DNA from: Candidatus Zhuqueibacterota bacterium | GTDB lineage: Bacteria; Zhuqueibacterota; Zhuqueibacteria; Zhuqueibacterales; Zhuqueibacteraceae | Reading direction: 5' to 3' | Assembly (NCBI GenBank): GCA_022616415.1 | Contig: JAKEEU010000368.1 | Span: 21,312-85,311, forward strand | Length of the DNA: 64,000 bases | In this document: positions 63,534 to 64,000 of the stretch, piece after piece | Numbering within the stretch: position 1 is the stretch's first letter | Layout of the letters: each line of letters opens with the position of its first letter | The notes under the pieces: generated by a model | The model's input: the letters and a program-made list of their open reading frames with translations, nothing else | The model's database searches: none | Told to the model about the DNA's origin: nothing | Made by a program: the position numbers and the translations under genes

Positions 63534-63971
63534 ATGCCGATTAATCGTTTGGCCTTTCTTGACATCATTGCATTTGATGATGGCAAAACTCTACGAGCAG
63601 CAGTTCTGCTGACAAATTCTGATACCGTGCCTTTAGAATTTCATTTGACTGAAAGTGTTCACCCAACGGCTGCGCAAAAGTTACTTTACGGCGCCATTTT
63701 TGAACGCCATTTAAAGGTTGAAATTTTTGGCAAACCCTTGTTAAAGGCACTATCAGAAAAACCCGATATCGTTATCACGAAAGATACCGGATTTTACCAA
63801 TATTTGGCAAACGCGCTTGACTTACCTGTCACTTTAATATCACTCTCAAAGGAAATCCAGAACATCGCCATTGCTGACTCCTATTCTAAAAATGGAATTC
63901 TTTTCGGTGCCGGACAAAAACGATACCACTGGCCGGATCAAAAGATACCACCACCAGCCAAGAGCGCCTAA
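63534..63971 (+). CDS. Hypothetical conserved protein
   Basis: 145 residues: RLAFLDIIAFDDGKTLRAAV, LLTNSDTVPLEFHLTESVHP, TAAQKLLYGAIFERHLKVEI, then FGKPLLKALSEKPDIVITKD. The pattern (a..dG...aA.lvT....PlEF..T.pv.PT..QklLYG......i....g.pLl..l...P....v) is one I have seen in uncharacterised bacterial proteins. No catalytic motif. The ATG at 63534 has no strong RBS. It is the only gene in the last kilobase, and it points away from the metal island. Confidence 0.6.
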   Translation: MPINRLAFLDIIAFDDGKTLRAAVLLTNSDTVPLEFHLTESVHPTAAQKLLYGAIFERHLKVEIFGKPLLKALSEKPDIVITKDTGFYQYLANALDLPVTLISLSKEIQNIAIADSYSKNGILFGAGQKRYHWPDQKIPPPAKSA

Positions 63972-64000
63972 GGAGGCAGTACAAATCCTACAGCAGTTTC

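Overview
The window is a bacterial chromosome fragment that probably belongs to candidate phylum KSB1 or a relative in the Calditrichota/FCB neighbourhood. This is inferred from three things: a secreted protein ending in a NYPNPFNP-type FlgD-like/T9SS sorting domain (53.8-55.0 kb), the N-terminal half of a GWxTD-type protein (9.7-10.7 kb), and a large expansion of Ser/Thr kinases fused to TolB/TPR or PD40-propeller sensor regions. No rRNA, tRNA or CRISPR array was seen. Nearly all real genes lie on the minus strand.

Region 1 (1-7.5 kb) is a redox, sulfur and arsenic-type block: the start of an MMPL/RND exporter, an exported truncated globin, a lipoprotein, a GC-rich set (DUF4395 membrane protein, a small alpha-beta-barrel protein, a sulfide:quinone-reductase-like flavoprotein), a cupin and an OsmC protein. 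It holds two ArsM-like methyltransferases, each interrupted by an in-frame TGA at the same residue. A perfect hairpin of bacterial SECIS type follows each TGA, so both are best read as selenoproteins. A structurally convincing integron attC site lies at 4884-4948.

Region 2 (7.7-45.6 kb) is a signalling expansion. It has eight near full-length kinases (one frameshifted) and at least seven kinase remnants. Three PD40-propeller kinases form a tandem array, and each is followed by the start of a second, decayed kinase 2 bp downstream. Two TPR kinases sit directly upstream of GAF/sigma-54 activators. Small plus-strand modules are inserted between kinases: a HEPN pair in one intact and one decayed copy, a nucleotidyltransferase with a zinc-ribbon protein, two tiny membrane proteins, and a MazF-like toxin carrying an internal zinc ribbon. 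An acyl-CoA synthetase, a DUF374 acyltransferase, a shortened DAK/DegV protein and a secreted TPR protein are also present.

Region 3 (45.6-64 kb) starts with a large BTAD/AAA/TPR regulator that has its own in-frame TGA. Next comes a sulfur or selenium handling cluster: DsrE, porin, a 5'-truncated PIG-L deacetylase with an in-frame TGA, YeeE/YedE with a TGA at the conserved Cys position followed by a near-ideal SECIS hairpin, and an ArsR-rhodanese repressor. A Cus/Czc-type metal-efflux operon follows, flanked by Cys-rich secreted proteins. A truncated duplicate of the regulator, and two pieces of an older czcA gene, bracket this island.

The main theme is selenocysteine. Five genes of four families have an in-frame TGA followed by a SECIS-like hairpin. 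Evidence is strong for ArsM (two copies) and YeeE/YedE, and weaker for the BTAD regulator and PIG-L. No Sec biosynthesis gene (selA, selB, selC, selD) is visible here, so the claim depends on finding them elsewhere in the genome.
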